Shown: one piece after another, positions 35,746 to 45,806 of the stretch
Position numbering within the stretch: the first letter of the stretch is position 1
Layout of the letters: each line of letters starts with the position of its first letter
Assembly (NCBI GenBank): GCA_044223975.1
Contig: JBGALI010000015.1
Span: 70,042-134,041, forward strand
Length of the DNA: 64,000 nucleotides
Direction of reading: 5' to 3'
Origin: CAZCPB01 sp044223975
GTDB lineage: Bacteria > Planctomycetota > Phycisphaerae > Phycisphaerales > UBA1924
Program-made: the position numbers and the translations under genes
Notes under the pieces: generated by a model
Databases searched by the model: none
What the model was told of the DNA's origin: nothing
What the model saw: the letters and a program-made list of their open reading frames with translations, nothing else

Positions 35746-37022
35746 TCATCCCCTCCATCGACCTCATGGGCGGCCAGACCGTGCAGCTCGTCGGCGGGCG
35801 CGACAAGGCCCTCGACGCCGGGGACCCGCGCCCCATCGCCGAACGCTTCGCCCTCGCCGGCGAGATCGCCGTCATCGACCTCGACGCCGCGATCGGGGGC
35901 TGTCTCAACACCGTGCTCGTCGAATCGCTCCTCTCGATCGCGCCCTGCCGCGTCGGCGGCGGCATCCGCGACATCAACACCGCCCGCCGCTGGCTCGACG
36001 CCGGCGCCGCGAAGATCATCCTCGGCACCGCCGCCAGACCCGACATCCTCCAAGCCCTCCCTCGCCAGCGCGTCATCGCCGCCGTCGACTGCCTCGACGG
36101 CGAAGTCGTTGTCAAGGGTTGGCGTGAGCGCACCGGCCGCCGCGCCACCGACGTGCTCCGCGAGCTCGCCCCCATGGTCGGCGGCTTCCTCGTCACCTTT
36201 GTCGAGCGCGAGGGTCGCATGCAGGGCATCGACATGGAGCGCGTGCGCGAAGTAGTGGGGGCGGCCGGCGATGTCCGCGTCACCGTCGCCGGCGGCGTGA
36301 CGACGCCCGAGGAAATCGCCGCCATCGACCGCCTCGGCGCCGATGCCCAAGTCGGCATGGCCCTCTACACCAACCGCCTCGACCTCGGAGACGCGATCGC
36401 CGCGCCCCTCACCACCGACCGCACCGACGGGCTCGTCCCCACCATCGTCACCGACGAACGCGGCACCGCCCTGGGCCTCGCGTACTCCAGCCGCGAAAGC
36501 CTCCGCCGCGCCGTCGCCGAGCACCGCGGCATCTACCAGTCTCGCTCGCGGGGCCTGTGGATCAAGGGCGAATCCTCGGGCGCGACGCAAGACCTCCTCC
36601 GCGTCGACCTTGACTGCGACCGCGACACGCTCCGCTTCACCGTCCGCCAGCGCGCCCCTGGATTCTGCCACCTCAACACCCAGACCTGCTGGGGTCCCGC
36701 CCGCGGCCTCGCCGCGCTCGAATCCACCCTCGAAGGACGCCGCACGTCCGCCGTCCCCGGCTCCTACTCGCGCCGCCTCTTCGATGATCCATCGCTGCTC
36801 GCTTCCAAGCTCTCCGAAGAGGCACGCGAGCTCTCCGACGCAGCGTCCTCCGGTGACCGCGACCACGTCCGTCGGGAGGCCGCCGACATCCTGTTCTTCA
36901 CCCTCGCCACGCTCGCCCGCGCCGGTGTCCCACTTTCAGAGGTCGAGGCCGAACTCGACCGCCGCGCCCTGAACATCTCCCGCCGCCCCGGCAACGCCAA
37001 GCCGCAGGACCACGCCCCATGA
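35742..37022 (+). CDS. hisAIE: HisA-HisI-HisE fusion: three histidine-synthesis activities in one chain
   Basis: A 426-residue protein. HisA-like barrel (about 1-220): MIIPSIDLMGGQTVQLVGG with D7, CRVGGGIRDINTAR, AAVDCLDGEVVVKGW with D116, VTVAGGVTTPEEI. HisI (about 227-330): GLVPTIVTDERG, SRSRGLWIKGESSG, metal ligands D291-x-D293-x-D295 and C309/C316. HisE (about 338-426): SYSRRLFDDP, KLSEEARELSDA and REAADILFFTLA with its ExxE and ExxD metal ligands. Together they catalyse ring opening, pyrophosphate removal and isomerisation. In HisA the usual KDGT/RDGT acid is replaced by REGR (E157), and nearby MQGIDMERV resembles eukaryotic-type HisA. Overlaps hisHF and hisD by 4 nt each. Confidence 0.92.
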
Positions 37023-38296
37023 GCGACGGCTCAACGCTTCTCAGAACCATCCGCGCCCAGGACCTCACCCCCGCTCGCCCTCAACCGGTGGACGGGGCCA
37101 CGCTCGCCGCCGCCGCGGCGATCGTCGACGACGTCCGCGCCCGCGGCGAAGCCGCCCTCCGCGAGCACGCCCAGCGCCTCGACGGCCTGCCGCCCGGCGC
37201 GCCGATCATCATCCCCCGCGCCGAGCTGGAGCGATCCCTGCGCTCCATTCCCGCCCACGATCGCGAACTCCTGGAGCGCACCGCCGCGCAGATCCGCGCC
37301 TTCGCCCAGGCCCAGCGCGACTGCCTGCGGGATCTCGACACGACGGTGCCCGGCGGACGCGCCGGCCACACGATCGCGCCCGTCGACCGTGCCGGTTGCT
37401 ACGCCCCCGGCGGCCGCTTCCCGCTCCCCTCCAGCGTGCTGATGACCGCCGTCACCGCCCGTGTCGCGGGGGTGCGCGAAGTTATCGTGGCCTCCCCGCG
37501 CCCCGCACCGATCACGCTTGCCGCGGCGGCCGTCGCCGGCGCCGACGCCCTGATACCCGTCGGCGGCGCCCAGGCCGTCGCCGCCCTGGCCCACGGCGCC
37601 GGCTCCGTTCCCGCCTGCGACATCGTCGTCGGCCCCGGCAACCGCTGGGTCACCGCCGCCAAGAAGCTCGTTTCCGGCTCCGTCGGCATCGACATGCTCG
37701 CCGGCCCCTCCGAGCTCGTCGTGCTGGCCGACCGCACCGCCGACCCCGCGCTGATCGCCGCCGATCTGCTCGCCCAGGCCGAGCACGACGACGACGCCGT
37801 CCCCACGCTGGTCACCACCGACGCCTCGCTCATCACGCGCGTCGACGCCGCGCTGCGCGAGCAGCTCGCCACGCTCCCCACCGCGCCCACCGCCCGCCGT
37901 GCCCTGGCCAACGGCGCGGCCGTCCTCTGCGACACGCTCGACAACGCCGTCGCCGCCTGCGATGCGCTGGCCCCCGAGCACCTCGAGGTCATGACCGCCG
38001 ACCCCCGCGCCGTCGCCCTGCGTCTCCGGCACTACGGCGCCGTCTTCATCGGCGCCCGCAGCGCCGAGGTCCTCGGCGACTACGGCGTCGGTCCCAACCA
38101 CGTCCTGCCCACGGGGCGCACGGCTCGTTTCGCCGGAGGACTCTCCGTGTTCACGTTCCTGCGCGTGCGGACATGGCTGGAAGCCGGCGACCACGACCGG
38201 CCGGTCGCGGGCGCCGCCGCGGCGTTCGCGCGGCTCGAGGGGCTCGAAGCGCACGCCCGCGCCGCCGATCGGCGCGGCCGATCCCCGTCCGCCTGA
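37019..38296 (+). CDS. hisD: Histidinol dehydrogenase
   Basis: A 425-residue zinc enzyme that oxidises histidinol to histidine in two NAD-dependent steps, the last of the pathway. Recognisable segments are PVDRAGCYAPGGRFPLPSSVLM, VGPGNRWVTAAKKLVSG, GPSELVVLADRTADP, LLAQAEHDDDAVPTLVTT with the catalytic Glu/His region, LAPEHLEVM and LGDYGVGPNHVLPTGRTARF. Its ATG overlaps the hisAIE stop by 4 nt. It is the last gene of the operon. No phosphatase gene for histidinol phosphate follows. Confidence 0.95.
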   Translation: MSDGSTLLRTIRAQDLTPARPQPVDGATLAAAAAIVDDVRARGEAALREHAQRLDGLPPGAPIIIPRAELERSLRSIPAHDRELLERTAAQIRAFAQAQRDCLRDLDTTVPGGRAGHTIAPVDRAGCYAPGGRFPLPSSVLMTAVTARVAGVREVIVASPRPAPITLAAAAVAGADALIPVGGAQAVAALAHGAGSVPACDIVVGPGNRWVTAAKKLVSGSVGIDMLAGPSELVVLADRTADPALIAADLLAQAEHDDDAVPTLVTTDASLITRVDAALREQLATLPTAPTARRALANGAAVLCDTLDNAVAACDALAPEHLEVMTADPRAVALRLRHYGAVFIGARSAEVLGDYGVGPNHVLPTGRTARFAGGLSVFTFLRVRTWLEAGDHDRPVAGAAAAFARLEGLEAHARAADRRGRSPSA

Positions 38297-38323
38297 ATAC
38301 TCGGTGTGGTGCCCGGCGGTGCC

Positions 38324-40477
38324 TCAGCAGCCGGCCACGAAGTCCCACATGAACGTGTCGAAATCGTCGCCGTTCACGAAGGTGTTCCCGTCGTAGTCCG
38401 ACGCGATGTCGCCGGCCACGAACGCCTGGACGAACACGTCGAAGTCCTCGCCGCTGACAAACCCGTCATTGTTGACGTCCGCGTGGCAGTGAACATCGAG
38501 GAAGCACGATGTCGACGACTTCACCGAGCAGTCGCTGAACGCCAGGAGGCGGTAGTTCGCCGAGTCCATCGCGCCCGCCGCGGCAATGACCAGCGTGGTC
38601 GTCTCGGAACCGCTGATGTTGGCCCCGTCGGTGAGGTCCTCGAAGTCGTCCGAGTAGGACCGCTGCCATCGGTACTGCACCGACCCCGGCGCCGAAACCG
38701 AGACGCTGATCGTCGCCGTCTGTCCGGAGGGAACCGGCAGAATCGACGGGGGCTGCTCGGCAATCTCCGGCACGACGTCGCACGTGACCAGCAGCGTGGC
38801 GTTGTTGCTCACCAGCGTCGTGCACGACGCCGTGACTTGCAGGGAATACGTCCCCGCGTGCTGGAAATCGGCCGGAGAAACGGTCAGCGTGTCCGTCTCC
38901 GTCCCCGCGTATCCGCCCCCGTCCGACAGCGGCTGACCGTTCCGTCGCCACCGGTACGACAGCGGGTCGGGGGACGTCGCCGGAGCCGTGAACACCGCCG
39001 AGGACCCGCGCACCACCGACTGCGAGTGGGGCTGCTGCGTGAACGTCACGCACGGCGCACCCCCGTCGTACGTGATCTCCAGAACCGGGCGGTCGGCCGC
39101 CTGCGCGTACTCCGAGGAGTAGAACTGGGCCATGTCGGTCCCGGGCGCGTGCAGCAGGAACCCGTAGTTGGGGGACGTCCCGTCGCTCCACGCCTGCACC
39201 GCCCCCGTCACATCGAACACCGCCGGAGTGACCGCGACGTTCGGGATGGTCTCAAACTCCGCGACCGACGCTGCCTCGGTGTCGTCGGTGCTGACGCCCG
39301 CACCCAGCGAGTTCCATGTTGACGTGTCGGTCCAAGGCACCAGCATGCGGTGCATGCTGAACGCGTCGCGGCTGCGGTCTCCGCCCACCATGAGGGTGAG
39401 CTTCGCCGACAGGATCGTCGCTCCCTGCGGGACCCGCGCGGCTCCCGTGCCGAACAGGTTGTCGTACCGCAGCAACACCTGCCGCCCGGCCCCGCAATTG
39501 AGGTAGGTCGTGGCGCTGGTAGACTCGTTGGGGATCGACGAGTGCAGCCAGCTGTCGTGCGCCGAGTTGTACCCCGAGTTGCCCTGCTGGAACACCCGCC
39601 GCACCGCGAGGTTGTTCTCCGCGAAGATCCCCGGGATGGAGTGCGCCCCCGCCGCCTTGCCCGGCGGAACCGCGCCGTACAGGTCGCAGATGGTCCGCAG
39701 CAGGTCGTGCTGCGTGCAGAACGACTCGATCTGCCCCAGCCGCACCATCGGGCCGTAAAAGATCGTCGGGATCCGGTTGCGCGTAACGCCGTTGTCCTCG
39801 TCGAACGTCACGATCAGCAGGCTGTTGTTGGCCATCGCCCAGTCGGCGTACGCCCCCATGTACGTTTGCACCCACGCGTCCCCGCTGGCGACGTTGTTGT
39901 TGTGCATGCTGTGCGCGATCGTGGGCACCACGAAACTCACCGTGGGCAGTTGCGAAAAATCCCACGTCGGAAAGTCGGAGAACGGACGGTTCACCGTCGG
40001 TGGCAGCTGATTGGTACCGGGATTCGTCGCCTGCCAGCTGGCGCACGGGTTGACCAGGCGGGTATAGAAATTGCCCGCCGTCGGGCCGGTGAACCCCACG
40101 AACGGCAGCGCTTCTGAATAACTCGTGAACGTGCGCCCCGCATTCATGATCGACGAGCCGAGGTTGGGGCTCTCGAACGGCGCGCCCGGCGGCGGATTGG
40201 CGTTGTCCTGAACGTCCTGGTTCGAACCGCCGAAAAACTCAAAGTAGTTCGGCTGGCTCGGGTGCGTCAACGCGAAGAAGTTCGTGCAGAATGCCCCGCC
40301 CTGCGCCAGCGAGTTCAGGTACGGCGCGTCCGGACTGCCGATGATCTCCTGATACCCGCGGTTCTCCAGGACCAGCACCACCACGTGATCAACAACCGGC
40401 GGAGATCCGGAACAGATCGCCGCGCAGGCCGCGGAAAAAAGCAAAGATGCACTCACCGCGTGCCGGTACCCCATCAT
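38324..40477 (-). CDS. Secreted phosphoesterase with DNRLRE, Ig-like and GC-dockerin domains
   Basis: A 717-residue exported protein. A signal peptide (MMGYRHAVSASLLFSAACAAICSG) precedes an acid-phosphatase/phospholipase-C-like phosphoesterase domain (about 28-300) with DHVVVLVLENRGYQEIIG, LTHPSQPNYFEFFGGSN and IVTFDEDNGVTRN. Next comes a DNRLRE-type adhesive domain (about 340-480, LRYDNLF...ATILSAKLTLMV, and FDVTGAVQAWSDG). Two Ig-like modules follow (FTQQPHSQSVVRGSSAVFTA and EIAEQPPSILPVPSGQTAT), then a GC-dockerin of two loops ending DFVAGC. The ATG at 40477 has GGGGAG upstream and a TATACT box 27 nt further on. It probably releases phosphate from extracellular esters. Confidence 0.87.
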   Translation of the reverse strand: MMGYRHAVSASLLFSAACAAICSGSPPVVDHVVVLVLENRGYQEIIGSPDAPYLNSLAQGGAFCTNFFALTHPSQPNYFEFFGGSNQDVQDNANPPPGAPFESPNLGSSIMNAGRTFTSYSEALPFVGFTGPTAGNFYTRLVNPCASWQATNPGTNQLPPTVNRPFSDFPTWDFSQLPTVSFVVPTIAHSMHNNNVASGDAWVQTYMGAYADWAMANNSLLIVTFDEDNGVTRNRIPTIFYGPMVRLGQIESFCTQHDLLRTICDLYGAVPPGKAAGAHSIPGIFAENNLAVRRVFQQGNSGYNSAHDSWLHSSIPNESTSATTYLNCGAGRQVLLRYDNLFGTGAARVPQGATILSAKLTLMVGGDRSRDAFSMHRMLVPWTDTSTWNSLGAGVSTDDTEAASVAEFETIPNVAVTPAVFDVTGAVQAWSDGTSPNYGFLLHAPGTDMAQFYSSEYAQAADRPVLEITYDGGAPCVTFTQQPHSQSVVRGSSAVFTAPATSPDPLSYRWRRNGQPLSDGGGYAGTETDTLTVSPADFQHAGTYSLQVTASCTTLVSNNATLLVTCDVVPEIAEQPPSILPVPSGQTATISVSVSAPGSVQYRWQRSYSDDFEDLTDGANISGSETTTLVIAAAGAMDSANYRLLAFSDCSVKSSTSCFLDVHCHADVNNDGFVSGEDFDVFVQAFVAGDIASDYDGNTFVNGDDFDTFMWDFVAGC

Positions 40478-40504
40478 GAGAGCTCCCCCCCGGAAGTGCA
40501 CGTC

Positions 40505-40510
40505 AGTATA
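40505..40510 (-). promoter_or_regulatory. -10 box of the dockerin phosphoesterase gene
   Basis: TATACT on the minus strand, 27 nt before the ATG at 40477, in a gap of about 100 nt otherwise without features. Confidence 0.5.
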
Positions 40511-40575
40511 ACTCAAGCCGCCGCGGCGCCAAGTCAATTCCGTCCGCGCCTGCGGGCACCGGAGACGCCGGTCCT

Positions 40576-42975
40576 TTAATCGGACCTCGAGGCTGTTCCC
40601 ACGAACGCGGGAGCCGCCCCGCCCCTGGGCTCGCCACGTTTCCACGCCCGGGCCTCGTCCGGCCTGCCCGAATCCTCGAGCACCTTCGTAACCAGGTTCG
40701 CCGACTCGACCGACAGCTGGTTCTCGCGGCCGTACAAAGCCACGCACCCTCCGTACTGCTCTTGCGCCAGGTGCAGCGCCTCCTCGGGGCGCCGCTGCGC
40801 CAGCCGAAGGCGCGCCGCGACCCCCAGCGCGTGCAGCGTCCGCTCGTCCCGGAGCCCAAACCGCTCCCGCGCGACCTCCACCGCCGACGTGATCTCGCCG
40901 TCCGCCTCCTCCAGCCGGCCAAGCTCCGTCAGCGTGATCGCCAGGTTGGCGTGCTGGTGGATCGTCTCCGGGTGCGTCGGGCCCAGCACCCTCTCCGAAA
41001 TCTTCACCGCGTCGCGCATCAGCGGCTCGGCCTCCGCGGGACGGCCCGCGCGGCTGTAGCACACGCTCAGGTTGATCGTCGTCGTCAGCGCGGCCTCGGA
41101 ATCGGCGCCCATCGTGCGCACCGCGCTCCCGCGCGCACGCTCCAGGATCTCCTCCGCCTCCACGAGGTTGCCCCGGTCGATCAGGAACAGCCCCAGGTTG
41201 CTCTCCGTCATGATCGTCGCGCGGTTCATCCCCCCAAGACGCCGCCGCGTCGACTCCACGATCTCGCGGTGCAGGCGCTCGGCCTCCTCGAAGAGGCCCT
41301 CGCTCTCGCACGCGAACGCCAGCTCGGTCCGCACGTTGATCGCCTCGGCAGAATCGGAAAGACCCGCCGCGTCCGCTGCCCGCAGCGCCCCGCGCAGCGG
41401 CTCGATCGTCTCGCGGTAGCGACCCTGCTCCATCTGCGCCGACGCCAGCGCCGCCGCGGCACGGATTCCCGGCGCCGTTCCCTCCAACCCCATATCCCGG
41501 TAGATATCACTCGCCGACCGCGCGTGCGACTCCGAGTCCGCGAACCGCCCCAGGGCCAGGTACGACGAGGCGATCGCCTCGTGGAGCCCCGCCCGCACCA
41601 CCGGCCGGTCGCTGAACCGCGCGTCGAGCGTCGCCGAGGCGTGGTCCAGCACCTCCCGCACCGTCGTGTCCTTGCCCCCGCGGTCGGGCTCGACCGAGCG
41701 GAGCATCTCCTGCAGGAACCCGTTGATGGCCGTCGCGCTGTCCGCCGCCGCGCGGGCCCTCCGGGCCTGCACCATCGTCGTCGCCAGCCCCGCCACAAGC
41801 GCCACGAACACGCCCAGCACGCCCGCCACCACGGCCCGGTGCCGGCGCGCAAACTTCCGCACGGTGTACGCCGCGCTCGCCGGCCGCGCCAGGATCGGCT
41901 CGTGCCGCAGGAACCGGCGCAGGTCCTCACCCATCTCCGAGGCCGATTGGTACCGCCGCGCCGGGTCCTTCTCGAGCGCCTTGGCCGCGATGGTGTCCAG
42001 GTCGCCGCGCAGCTCGCGCGCCGCCGCGCCCAGGCGCGCCGGCTCGTGCTCGGCGATCCGCCGCACCGCCTCGTGCACCGAGAGACCGTCCACCTCGATC
42101 GGTGTGCGCCCCGCCAGAGTGTCGAACATCAGCGCGCCCAGCGAGTACACGTCCGACCGCACGTCCACCCGCGCCGGGTCCCCCGACACCTGCTCGGGGC
42201 TCATGTACGCCAGCGTCCCCAGGATCATCCCCGCCGCCGTGTGCACCGTCATCCCCGGCTCGTCCCCCTCGACCAGGCGCGCGATGCCGAAGTCCAACAC
42301 CTTCACGGCGCCCGACGCGTCGACCAGCACGTTCGCCGGCTTGAGGTCCCGGTGGATCACGCCGCGCTGGTGCGCGTGCGCCACCGCGTCGCACACCTGC
42401 GCGATCGCACCGATCCGCTCGCGCAGCCCCGGCGTCCGCCGCGCCCACTCCGTCAGCGACACGCCTTCCACCAGCTCCATCGCCAGGTACGGCACCGCCG
42501 CTCCCGACGCGGTCTCCGTCCCCGCCTCGTAGACCTGCGCGATCCCCGGGTGCTTGAGCATCCCCAGCACCGCCGCCTCGCGCGTGAACCGCCGCAGCAG
42601 CCCCGGCCCCACACACCCCGGGCGCATCAGCTTCAGCGCCACCGTCCGGCGCGGCGCATCCTGCTGAGCCGCGAACACCACGCCCATCCCGCCGGCGCCC
42701 AATTGGCGTACCAGCGTGTACCGCCCGATCTTGGCCCCCGGCGCCAGCCACCCCGGCAGAGCATCCGCCTCGTCCCCTGCCGCGCCCCGCGCCAGCGCCG
42801 GACTCTCCAGGAACGAGTCGGTGTGCTCCGAAGCCTTCAAGAGGCTCTCAATCTCCGCGCGCAGCGCCGAATTCCCCGCGCACCGCGCCTCCAGCAGCCG
42901 CAGCCGCTCCTCGCCGCGCACCCCCAGCGCCGCCAGGAAGATCTCCTTGCTCCGCGCCAGCGCCTCGGAACTCAC
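40576..42975 (-). CDS. Transmembrane Ser/Thr protein kinase with TPR repeats
   Basis: A 799-residue Hanks-type kinase. A short helical N-terminus precedes the kinase domain (about 85-350): Gly-rich loop LGAGGMGVVF (92-101), ATP-binding Lys K115 in VALKLMRP, catalytic VIHRDLKPANVLV, KVLDFGIARL, and MSPEQVSGD. One membrane helix follows (HRAVVAGVLGVFVALVAGLA, about 380-400). The outer or C-terminal part contains tetratricopeptide-like repeats (such as NLAITLTELGRLEEADGEI). The GTG start at 42975 overlaps the TGA of the sigma-factor gene (GTGA), so kinase and sigma factor are coupled. The kinase may control the sigma factor, as in other planctomycetes, but that is inferred from position. Confidence 0.92.
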   Translation of the reverse strand: MSSEALARSKEIFLAALGVRGEERLRLLEARCAGNSALRAEIESLLKASEHTDSFLESPALARGAAGDEADALPGWLAPGAKIGRYTLVRQLGAGGMGVVFAAQQDAPRRTVALKLMRPGCVGPGLLRRFTREAAVLGMLKHPGIAQVYEAGTETASGAAVPYLAMELVEGVSLTEWARRTPGLRERIGAIAQVCDAVAHAHQRGVIHRDLKPANVLVDASGAVKVLDFGIARLVEGDEPGMTVHTAAGMILGTLAYMSPEQVSGDPARVDVRSDVYSLGALMFDTLAGRTPIEVDGLSVHEAVRRIAEHEPARLGAAARELRGDLDTIAAKALEKDPARRYQSASEMGEDLRRFLRHEPILARPASAAYTVRKFARRHRAVVAGVLGVFVALVAGLATTMVQARRARAAADSATAINGFLQEMLRSVEPDRGGKDTTVREVLDHASATLDARFSDRPVVRAGLHEAIASSYLALGRFADSESHARSASDIYRDMGLEGTAPGIRAAAALASAQMEQGRYRETIEPLRGALRAADAAGLSDSAEAINVRTELAFACESEGLFEEAERLHREIVESTRRRLGGMNRATIMTESNLGLFLIDRGNLVEAEEILERARGSAVRTMGADSEAALTTTINLSVCYSRAGRPAEAEPLMRDAVKISERVLGPTHPETIHQHANLAITLTELGRLEEADGEITSAVEVARERFGLRDERTLHALGVAARLRLAQRRPEEALHLAQEQYGGCVALYGRENQLSVESANLVTKVLEDSGRPDEARAWKRGEPRGGAAPAFVGTASRSD

Positions 42976-43595
42976 GCCGACACCCCCGCGTCGCCGTCCA
43001 CCCCGCCGAGGTTCTCGATCTCCCGTCGCAACCACGCCTTGGCGTACGTCCACTCGTTCTTCACTGTGCCCGTCGACACCCCCAGGGCCGCCGCCGTCTG
43101 CTCCACCGTCAGCCCCGCGAAGTACCGCATCAGCACCACGTCCGCCTGGCGCGAGTCCCGCGCTTCCAGACGCTCGAGCGCCGCGTTCAACTTCAGAAGG
43201 TCCACCCGCGCCTCATCCGGCGCCGGCGTCTGCGCGCTCACGGTCATCGTCGGGTCGTCCATCGACACCCGCCCGCGACCGCCCCCGTGCTTCTCCGCCG
43301 CGCGGCGACGGGCCCGATCGACGAGTATGTTTCGCATCGCCCGCGCCGCCGCGGCAAAGAAATGCCCCCGCCCCGCCCACTCGACGCCTTCACCGCCCAC
43401 CAGCTTCAAGTACGCCTCGTGCACCAGCGCTGTCGGCTGAAGCGTGATCCCCGAGGGCTCTCGCGCCAGGTGCGCCGACGCCAGCCGCCGCAGCTCGTCA
43501 TAGACGAGCGGCAAGAGTTCCTCCGCGGCACGGGAATCCCCCGCGCCGGCGGCGTCGATCAGGCGGGTGATGTGCGTCTGGGGGGCGTCTGGCAT
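42972..43595 (-). CDS. ECF-type RNA polymerase sigma factor
   Basis: A 207-residue sigma factor of the type often found before Ser/Thr kinases in planctomycetes and acidobacteria. Region 2 includes LLPLVYDELRRLASAHLAREP and HEAYLKLVGG...ILVDRARRRAAEKHGGG; region 4 is a helix-turn-helix (MRYFAGLTVEQTAAALGVSTGTVKNEW) that binds the -35 element. The ATG at 43595 has a TAGAAT box 13 nt upstream; an earlier ATG would add residues unlike the family. Its stop overlaps the kinase GTG by 4 nt. Confidence 0.92.
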   Translation of the reverse strand: MPDAPQTHITRLIDAAGAGDSRAAEELLPLVYDELRRLASAHLAREPSGITLQPTALVHEAYLKLVGGEGVEWAGRGHFFAAAARAMRNILVDRARRRAAEKHGGGRGRVSMDDPTMTVSAQTPAPDEARVDLLKLNAALERLEARDSRQADVVLMRYFAGLTVEQTAAALGVSTGTVKNEWTYAKAWLRREIENLGGVDGDAGVSA

Positions 43596-43608
43596 GTGCT
43601 CTAGACAG

Positions 43609-43614
43609 ATTCTA
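43609..43614 (-). promoter_or_regulatory. -10 box of the sigma-kinase operon
   Basis: TAGAAT on the minus strand, 13 nt before the ATG at 43595. Confidence 0.45.
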
Positions 43615-43775
43615 ACGACCCGTCCCGACACGAGATACGCCATCGGTTCGGGATTATGGTTCTCGCCGGGCCCAATCCGGATTCTTTGACCCCTCCTGAG
43701 CCCCGCCTCGCTCTTACTCAGGGACGCCGGACCCGAAGGAGAGAGCGGGTCCGGCGCCCGGGAGGCCATATTCAG

Positions 43776-45677
43776 ATGCGCACACCACACCGTCACGCCC
43801 GTACGTCCTTGGCCGCGACCCTTTCACTCCTGGCCGGCTCGGCCCTGGCCTCCGACATCTGCGATGTCAGCCGCTACGGCGTGCCCGACCTCGACCAGAA
43901 GCGTCAGGCTGCCAGTGGGATTTTCGGCCTTCCCAACGACGGCAAGATGTACTGCGTCCCGACGTCGTGGGTCGACTGGCTCGCGTACATGGCCAACAAC
44001 GGATACCCCGACGCGCTGGGCTTTGCGCCCTCGGTGCAGGGCCCTCAGAACTGGGCCGACGGCAACACCACCCAGTACAACGGCCTCACCAACAGCATCT
44101 CCACCATGGGCACCTACCTCGGCACCGACCCCATCGGCGGCACCGGCGGCGGCGTGGGCGGGCTCCTCAACTACCTCGAGAACCGCCTCCCCGACGACTA
44201 CTTCATCGCGTCGTCGGTGGGCGCCACCAACTTCTCCAACGTCCTGTACATCGGTCCCTCGCCCAAGGACATCGCCGAGATCATGTCGATCGGCGGGCTG
44301 GTCTGCATGGGCATCTCCTGGTACCAGATCGAGGGCAACCACTACGAGCGCAAGGGCGGCCACTACGTCGCGGTCCGCTCGGTCTCCGACGCCTGCTCGA
44401 GCACGCCCACCATCGGCTACCGCGACCCCTGGACCGGCGACTCAAACTTTTCCCAGGACTCCTTCACCACGCGCTATTCCTCCTGCACCCTCGTCAACGC
44501 CCTCTTCAGCCCCAAGAACGACCCCGCCAACAACAACTCGTTCTACTACAAGCTCGACACCTACACGGGCGACACCAAGGGCTTCTTCACCAGCTACGCC
44601 TTCCTCTGGCCCAACTTCGGCGCCGGCATCGACACCGTGGTCGGCAAGGTCAAGATCATCCATCCCGTGAGCTGGCTGCGCGAAGCCCTCCCTGCCGTGC
44701 AAAACATCAGCTTCGCCGCCCTCACCGACGGACCCGCCCTCCACCTGGCCATGCACCCCTTCCGCGCCCACCTGGCCGTCGTCGCCGGCGCCACCGCCAA
44801 GAACCCCGGCATGCTCCTGGACATCAACATGTGCGACGGCTCCGTCCGCGTCGTCCACAAGTTCGACCACGCCCCCGGCCCGGTCGTCTTCGGGCGCCAC
44901 GGCCAGCTCTTTGAGTGCGATGGCAGCGTCCTCAAGGCCATCAACTTCGCCGACGGCAGCGTTCTCAAGGAGCGCCAGGTCGACCAGCCCCTCGACGCGA
45001 TCGACTTCGACGACGCCACCAACGAGGTCCTCATCATCGCCGTGAAGCCCCAGCGCCTCCTCCAGTTCTCCGAAGACCTCGGCACCGGCATCGACCGCCC
45101 CCTCCCCGAAGCCGTCGCGCTCCTGCCCCACGCCTCCATGGCCATCAACCCCCTCGACGGCAAGCTGAACATCTGCAAGGGCGACGGCTCGGTCTTCCCC
45201 ATCACGCGCCCCACCTCGCCCACCGCGCCCCTCACCGCGACGTCGTTCACCCTCCCCGGCCTCGGGAATCTGGTGAAGAGCCTCCGCTTCACCGGCAAGG
45301 GCGACGCTCTGGTTCTCGACAACGGCAAGGTCGCCGAGCTCGCCCGCGGCAAGGACGGCCGCTATCTCCCCGCCGACCACACCGGCTTCGGCGGAGAAGG
45401 CTTTGGCGGCGAATTCCTCACCGCCCAGAGCCGCACCGGCATCGACGCCCGCGAACTCGAGACCCTCGACAACCTCCCCCCCGAAGCCCCCGCTGACGAC
45501 GAGGTCAAGGACTGCTTCTCCGACTACAACGCCGACGGCTTCGTGAACGGCGTCGACTTCGACACCTTCGTCGCCGACTTCGTCGCCGGCAACATCAAGT
45601 CCGACGTCGACTTCGACGGCTTCGTCACCGGCGTCGACTTCGACACCTTCGTGGAACGCTTCGCCGAAGGCTGCTGA
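43776..45677 (+). CDS. Secreted C39-like peptidase-fold protein with GC-type dockerin
   Basis: A 633-residue exported protein. The signal peptide (about 1-26, ending SALAS) is followed by a domain resembling peptidase C39-like/papain-fold proteins: MYCVPTSWVDWLAYMANNGYPD with the presumed catalytic Cys, GGHYVAVRSV with the His, and IGYRDPWTGD with the Asp. A long middle part (about 290-570) has repeated hydrophobic-Asp-Gly patterns like a beta-propeller (DGSVLKAINFADGSVLKER). It ends with a GC-dockerin of two loops (DYNADGFVNGVDF, DVDFDGFVTGVDF) and FAEGC. The ATG at 43776 has GGGAGG upstream. It could be an extracellular protease; activity is not certain. Confidence 0.84.
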   Translation: MRTPHRHARTSLAATLSLLAGSALASDICDVSRYGVPDLDQKRQAASGIFGLPNDGKMYCVPTSWVDWLAYMANNGYPDALGFAPSVQGPQNWADGNTTQYNGLTNSISTMGTYLGTDPIGGTGGGVGGLLNYLENRLPDDYFIASSVGATNFSNVLYIGPSPKDIAEIMSIGGLVCMGISWYQIEGNHYERKGGHYVAVRSVSDACSSTPTIGYRDPWTGDSNFSQDSFTTRYSSCTLVNALFSPKNDPANNNSFYYKLDTYTGDTKGFFTSYAFLWPNFGAGIDTVVGKVKIIHPVSWLREALPAVQNISFAALTDGPALHLAMHPFRAHLAVVAGATAKNPGMLLDINMCDGSVRVVHKFDHAPGPVVFGRHGQLFECDGSVLKAINFADGSVLKERQVDQPLDAIDFDDATNEVLIIAVKPQRLLQFSEDLGTGIDRPLPEAVALLPHASMAINPLDGKLNICKGDGSVFPITRPTSPTAPLTATSFTLPGLGNLVKSLRFTGKGDALVLDNGKVAELARGKDGRYLPADHTGFGGEGFGGEFLTAQSRTGIDARELETLDNLPPEAPADDEVKDCFSDYNADGFVNGVDFDTFVADFVAGNIKSDVDFDGFVTGVDFDTFVERFAEGC

Positions 45678-45806
45678 TCCCCACGACCCGATCCGGCCCC
45701 AACCCCGGACTCGACCCGAGGCCCAGACGCCGGGCCCACCCCGGGACCCAACCCAAGCCCCAAGCGGCGCGGACGCGACAACCCCACCACGCGTCAGCGC
45801 CCCCCC

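Noticed and set aside
36604..37022. hisI and hisE as separate genes
   Set aside because: No stop codon or ribosome binding site separates them from HisA; the frame is continuous from 35742 to 37022.
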